Source: Taiwanofungus camphoratus (Eukaryota > Basidiomycota > Agaricomycetes > Polyporales > Taiwanofungaceae). From it: a DNA stretch of 64,000 nucleotides. Location: positions 1,488,001 to 1,552,000 of the forward strand of contig CP021223.1 of assembly GCA_003999685.1 (NCBI GenBank), written 5' to 3'. Under the pieces are notes generated by a model. The model did not search any database. It was not told where the DNA came from and saw nothing but the letters and a program-made list of their open reading frames with translations. Shown here piece after piece: positions 59,963-64,000 of the stretch (its first letter is position 1; every line of letters starts with the position of its first letter). A program made the translations under genes and the position numbers.

Positions 59963-61552
59963 ATGTCGCAACCAACCGTCCGACCCGTGCCTATAGCGAT
60001 AAGTACACTCCTTACAGTAACATTGTGTGAGATCTAAAAACTCGAAGCCAGCGCTCAGCATCATGGGGAGGTCACAACGCTGTCACAATCGCGCTATTCA
60101 GGCGCCACCGACTCAGAACTCATCTCATGTCCGCATCAAATGTTACAAAACCCCCCGTTGTCCAGCCTGGAACAGGCAATAATATCATAGTCAATCCTTG
60201 CCAGGTAGGAAACTGACATTCAGCTTGATTAGTGTTGACCAAGGTCTTAGCGGGGGAATCCTATCTTAGAATGTATAAAGAACGTGGGTAAGGAATTTGG
60301 TGACATTGTCACCGATTATCAAGTGGGGAGAACTACTGGTGTCTTATTTTTGAGGTTTGCAATCGAACTCATCACCAGTTGTAGTACTCAGGATCTCAGT
60401 ATAGTTTACGGTATCATCGACTGCATCCTGAGTACATTCACCAACGCATAGAGCGGTTGGGACACTCTTACAGCCTGAGAATTCTACTTCTCATGTGCGA
60501 CGTCGTACGTACTCCATAAGGTTACCCCAGAATCAGAGCATGTCCCATACTGACGTTGTTGGCCATAGAGCGAACATCAAGAGCCTATTAAAGAACTCAC
60601 AAAGGTTGGCAAACTCTTATGGTCATAGCAAAAGCATCGAAGTCATTTCGGAACGGCGTCAGATTTGTCTGATCAACAATATCACAATAATGGTGGCCTG
60701 GAAGTGCGTGAAATCTGTCGATACCTGTATAGTACCCTCTCACTATGATTTCAGTGCGGAAGAAGCGGGCTTCTACCTCTCCACATACAAGCAATTTGAA
60801 CACAAACCACCAGATCTTATCAAGGAACGCGTAGACAAAGATTACTATTCCATGCTCCGCACAGCGTTGACTAGCGTCAGCAAGGTAAACAAAACCGACG
60901 TGGAGACTCTTCGTATCTCTCTTGGTGTCAGTATATGTACAACAGTTCCGCAATGATCCTCAGTACTTATCCTTTCAACTTATAGGGATTTTCTGACATC
61001 GCCAGAGCTTCCTCCGACCAGCTCCAAAATCTTCCTGGTTTCGGACAAGTTAAAGCTAAGAGATTGAAGGACGCCTTCGAAAAGCCTTTCCGGAACAGCG
61101 CAAGCAGTGATTTGCCTCAACTGCTATCTCAACACTCTAGTCACGCAGCGACCGCAGACGAAGGGAAAGTCCAGGGTTCAGACGCCTGCAGTCCCGCCGT
61201 CGAATCTGGCATGAGCACGACAGTTGAGCAACGGGCGGCCAGAGAACCAAGTCCGGTTTGGGACATCGAGCTCGACCTCAATGGTTCTCCTTCTCCAACA
61301 CCAGAGACAGGACCTGCACCTCACCGCTCACAACTCCCATCACCTTCTAAAGCGTTACCCACAAGAGCATCTTCCACAAGCGAAACAGACATCAATTCTA
61401 CACAGAGTAAGAAACGTCCCCCAAGTCCCGTTTGGGATATCGAGCTCGACCTTAACGAATCCGATGAAGACAATGTCATGGATAATGGGAGTAAAAAACG
61501 AAAATTGGACGACACGTTTGGCGAACCTTCTATTCTACATCAACTCCCATGA
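59963..61552 (+). CDS. RAD10: ERCC1/Rad10 structure-specific endonuclease subunit
   Basis: Eight exons: 59963-60002, 60059-60204, 60251-60354, 60405-60504, 60569-60604, 60663-60703, 60755-60926, 60986-61552; 401 residues. ERCC1 is the non-catalytic partner of XPF (Rad1) in nucleotide-excision and crosslink repair. Family landmarks: [46 protein letters not shown], a helical ETEEAG-type segment ([11 protein letters not shown]) and the C-terminal helix-hairpin-helix pair ([19 protein letters not shown]). A 160-residue acidic/Ser-rich tail follows, longer than in most ERCC1 proteins. It contains the motif [11 protein letters not shown] twice (about 61250 and 61420). The first two exons are tentative; an alternative start at 60127 ([10 protein letters not shown]) would drop about 40 residues. 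Confidence 0.88.
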
Positions 61553-61747
61553 GTCCGGCTGATCCAGTCAACCAAGCAATCACTACCAATGATAGCTCAG
61601 ATTATATTCGTATACCGTGCTGCCCCTGAAACTATGCAGTGAAGTAGAGGTATGTCCGCCTACGTTATCTAGCAACAGTCTACTTAAATTCTACGGTTAT
61701 TCTGAAATGGAATACTATAACTTTCAAGACGTGACAGAAATCAATCG

Positions 61748-64000
61748 TTACTTTTTTGGCGATGCGAAGTAGCTATGCAGATTTCGTGGCTTGCCGGTCC
61801 CATTGCCAGGACGGAGACTGGCAGTCCGTTGATAATGTATACGGAATGATAGTCGTTGCAGAGCGGCTTTGGCGCGCGAGCGGTCAAGATGAGCAGCGCG
61901 AGTATCGACTGAATGTTCATCAGTGAAGTGGAGCTTGTAATATAGAGAACAACGCACCAATCTTTCCGTGAAGACCATCAAGCAGGATCCGAATCTGTTC
62001 TAATGGCGGAGATGACTTTTCCCTGTTCGCCCCTTGTTTAGAGCCGTCGTCAGTGTTACCAGTATGTACAATGTCAGGCTCGTGTCTGGAAGTCTGCTTT
62101 TCTTCAGTGACGTAGTCGTCGACGTTCGTCAACGCTTTACTAAGAACATCGAGATGGTTCGCGAGGTCGTCATAGTACTCATTTTTCTCTGAATTGCTCT
62201 GGATGTCAAAGATAGCTTCGGACCCCGACGGCGGCGAAAGAAGTGTCATGATTGGGGAGAGTGACGGGAGGGATGTATAGGAGTCCTACAAGCGGCGCAC
62301 GAGGCATTAGTACCCAACAAAATTTTCATTAGCTGCTCGAACCTACAGCGGTAGGAGGGACCGTATTGAGAAGCAGACTGCGTGCAATCCATCGCGCCAT
62401 ACGCTCTGTCTGGAGGCATCCACCTACTATGAATGATAGCAGATGTGCCTTGTTGATTGGGGCCAAGTTGTGAGCAAAGTTTACGATCATGGAGCAAGCA
62501 GTGACCTCCTGCGCAACACAAGGGCATCACTACAATGTTACTAATGCATGCACAATCAGCTCACTATGCTCGAGAGTCCATCAGTGCCACTGGGAATAGT
62601 TTGCCCGAGAGCCTCAACTGCGATCATGATATTTCTTTTCAGTTCGAGAGACGTTGACATATCCAGAGCGATGAGGAGCAAAGATAGCATCACATCGGGG
62701 ATATCATCGAGTGGTATTGCGCGGGAACTGAAAGAATTGTCAGATACGACGTTTTGCATGAGACATCATCACTTACTCGGCGAAGATGGTTGTAAGAGCT
62801 ACTAGACGAAAAATGGCCTCTGCTCTCCACATCATACCCACTGCCTCATGTCTGACATTCGTTACATCCCAGCCAACGTTGTTCAGAACATCCGCTTTAG
62901 CGCCAAAACATTTAAGAGTATTTAGGACCAGTGAAAAGGAGAAACCCGACGGATTGTTCGCTGCTAGTCGGGATGTACAGGACTGACACAGTAAATGATA
63001 CGAAGGCTCGCTAAGAGACGTTTCTACCGGCGACATCGCTGACGGGTTGACACCAAATGTCAGCTACAATAAACCATCGCAAGTAAGGGATTGCCTAACC
63101 TAAGTTCCACAGCCACGGCAATAGGCTGGTGAATTGCTGCGGCTCTATGCAAACAAGCATGCCCGAGGTTAAAAGAGCGCTCACTTGTGCCAAGTCTGAT
63201 GCTAGTGTATCGGAATCGGAGTATTAGGGGAGGTATAGATGGCTCACCATTGCGCTCCACAGCATCCCATAACATAGTGAGGAGAGGATGTCCTCCGATA
63301 CCCTCCTTACCGAAGGGCAGTGATGGCAGCCACCTATCTACCTGCATGTTATCATCCGATTTCTCAGACACCGCGAATTGAGAACTATCCCAAAATGGTA
63401 CACCCAAAATTCGCTCCCTTTTCTTCCCTCTTACTTTGGCATCCTTTACCCTCCGATCGCTCGCCAAGATCTTGCCCACGGCCTTCCCGTCCTTCTCACC
63501 CAATATCTTTTGGTAATCTCCCTCTTCAAGCGCTCCTTCTTCGCTTACACTCGCGCGGTCACTGTCATCATCACCGTCCGCAGGCACCGGGCTGGACGAC
63601 TTCAGCGTAAGCCCGCGAGCGCCCTGTCGTACGACTTGTAGTGCCGCGTCCTCGTCCGCCCAGCCCGCCTCCACATCCAAATCCTCTTCGCCATCCATCT
63701 CAAGCATCATGGCGCGTTTCAGTTTGGAGGACGATGCCGCAGCCTCCTCCGCCGCCCGGAGGGCATCGATACCCTTACCCTTCTTGTCCGCGAGTTTCTT
63801 CTCTTTCAGGAGAGCTTCGAGCGGGTTCGTGGACTTGCGCAAAGGCTTGCGTTTCGCGCTGTCGCTCACAGTCACCAGAGTGGGCTTCAAGTCGCGGTTG
63901 TGGGTGGGAGAATGTCGACGAAGATTATACCGCTTATGCCCCTGTTTTGAATGGCGCGAGCTACCTAGATTGGAGAGGGGCGAGTCAAATGGATCACTCT
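61748..64000 (-). CDS. Unrecognised protein, 5' end beyond the window
   Basis: Seven exons on the minus strand, the first open past the right edge: >64000-63248, 63201-63100, 63038-62777, 62727-62565, 62508-62347, 62285-61958, 61908-61748; at least 640 residues, every joint in phase. I do not recognise the family. The N-terminal part is basic, then Ala/Glu-rich with acidic stretches (LEMDGEEDLDVEAGWADED), suggestive of a nuclear protein. The middle (about 62350-63100) is a series of amphipathic helices resembling HEAT/ARM-type packing (VMLSLLLIALDMSTSLELKR, MARWIARSLLLNTVPP). The C-terminus has a conserved-looking basic helix (RAKAALQRLSFRIHYQR) and ends FASPKK. The gene is convergent with ERCC1 (195 bp). 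Confidence 0.7.

Overview
The window is nuclear DNA from a filamentous basidiomycete, most likely an Agaricomycete. The genes carry many short introns (about 50-60 nt, GT-AG with a few GC-AG), lie 200-900 bp apart on both strands, and include basidiomycete-type proteins such as an OM14-like mitochondrial protein, a TRP/FLC-type membrane protein and an Hda1-type deacetylase with an Arb2 tail. Exon boundaries below were derived by hand from splice sites, reading phase and protein-family alignment from memory; no search was run.

Positions 1 to about 12,900 are a transposon graveyard. The left end holds the 3' part of a Ty3/gypsy chromovirus-like element. It ends in a long LTR and abuts an older, 5'-truncated relative, followed by an inverted solo LTR of the same family. 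Two of the three LTRs carry a separate ~1.6 kb LTR-like insertion at different internal positions. A complete but inactivated Tc1/mariner element with 211-bp terminal inverted repeats and TA duplications lies at 9,767-11,388. No convincing host gene was found before 12,909.

Positions 12,909 to 64,000 are gene-rich. In order: CLASP-type TOG protein (+), mitochondrial ribosomal protein bL34 (-), CLIP-170-type CAP-Gly protein (+), OM14-like protein (+), eIF3c (+), eIF2B gamma (-), germinal-centre (Ste20-like) kinase (+), APS kinase MET14 (-), pyroglutamyl peptidase I (-), Mgs1/WRNIP1 AAA+ ATPase (+), a 1,741-residue pre-SET/SET/post-SET methyltransferase with a disordered N-terminus (-), amidohydrolase A (-), TRP/FLC-like membrane protein (+), ATP synthase OSCP (+), amidohydrolase B (-), class II histone deacetylase (+), ERCC1/Rad10 (+), and an unrecognised gene (-) that runs off the right edge.

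Functional groupings are visible. CLASP and CLIP, partners at microtubule plus ends, are near neighbours. eIF3c and eIF2B gamma converge tail to tail. Two chromatin modifiers (SET protein, Hda1) and two genome-maintenance proteins (Mgs1, ERCC1) lie within 28 kb. The amidohydrolases are diverged same-strand paralogues separated by two opposite-strand genes. The most unusual features are four SUMO-interaction-like motifs in the SET protein, coding microexons of 7, 12, 14 and 15 nt, tandem SxIP motifs at the CLIP N-terminus, a repeated acidic motif in the ERCC1 tail, a TCACGTG box upstream of MET14, and the LTR-in-LTR insertions.
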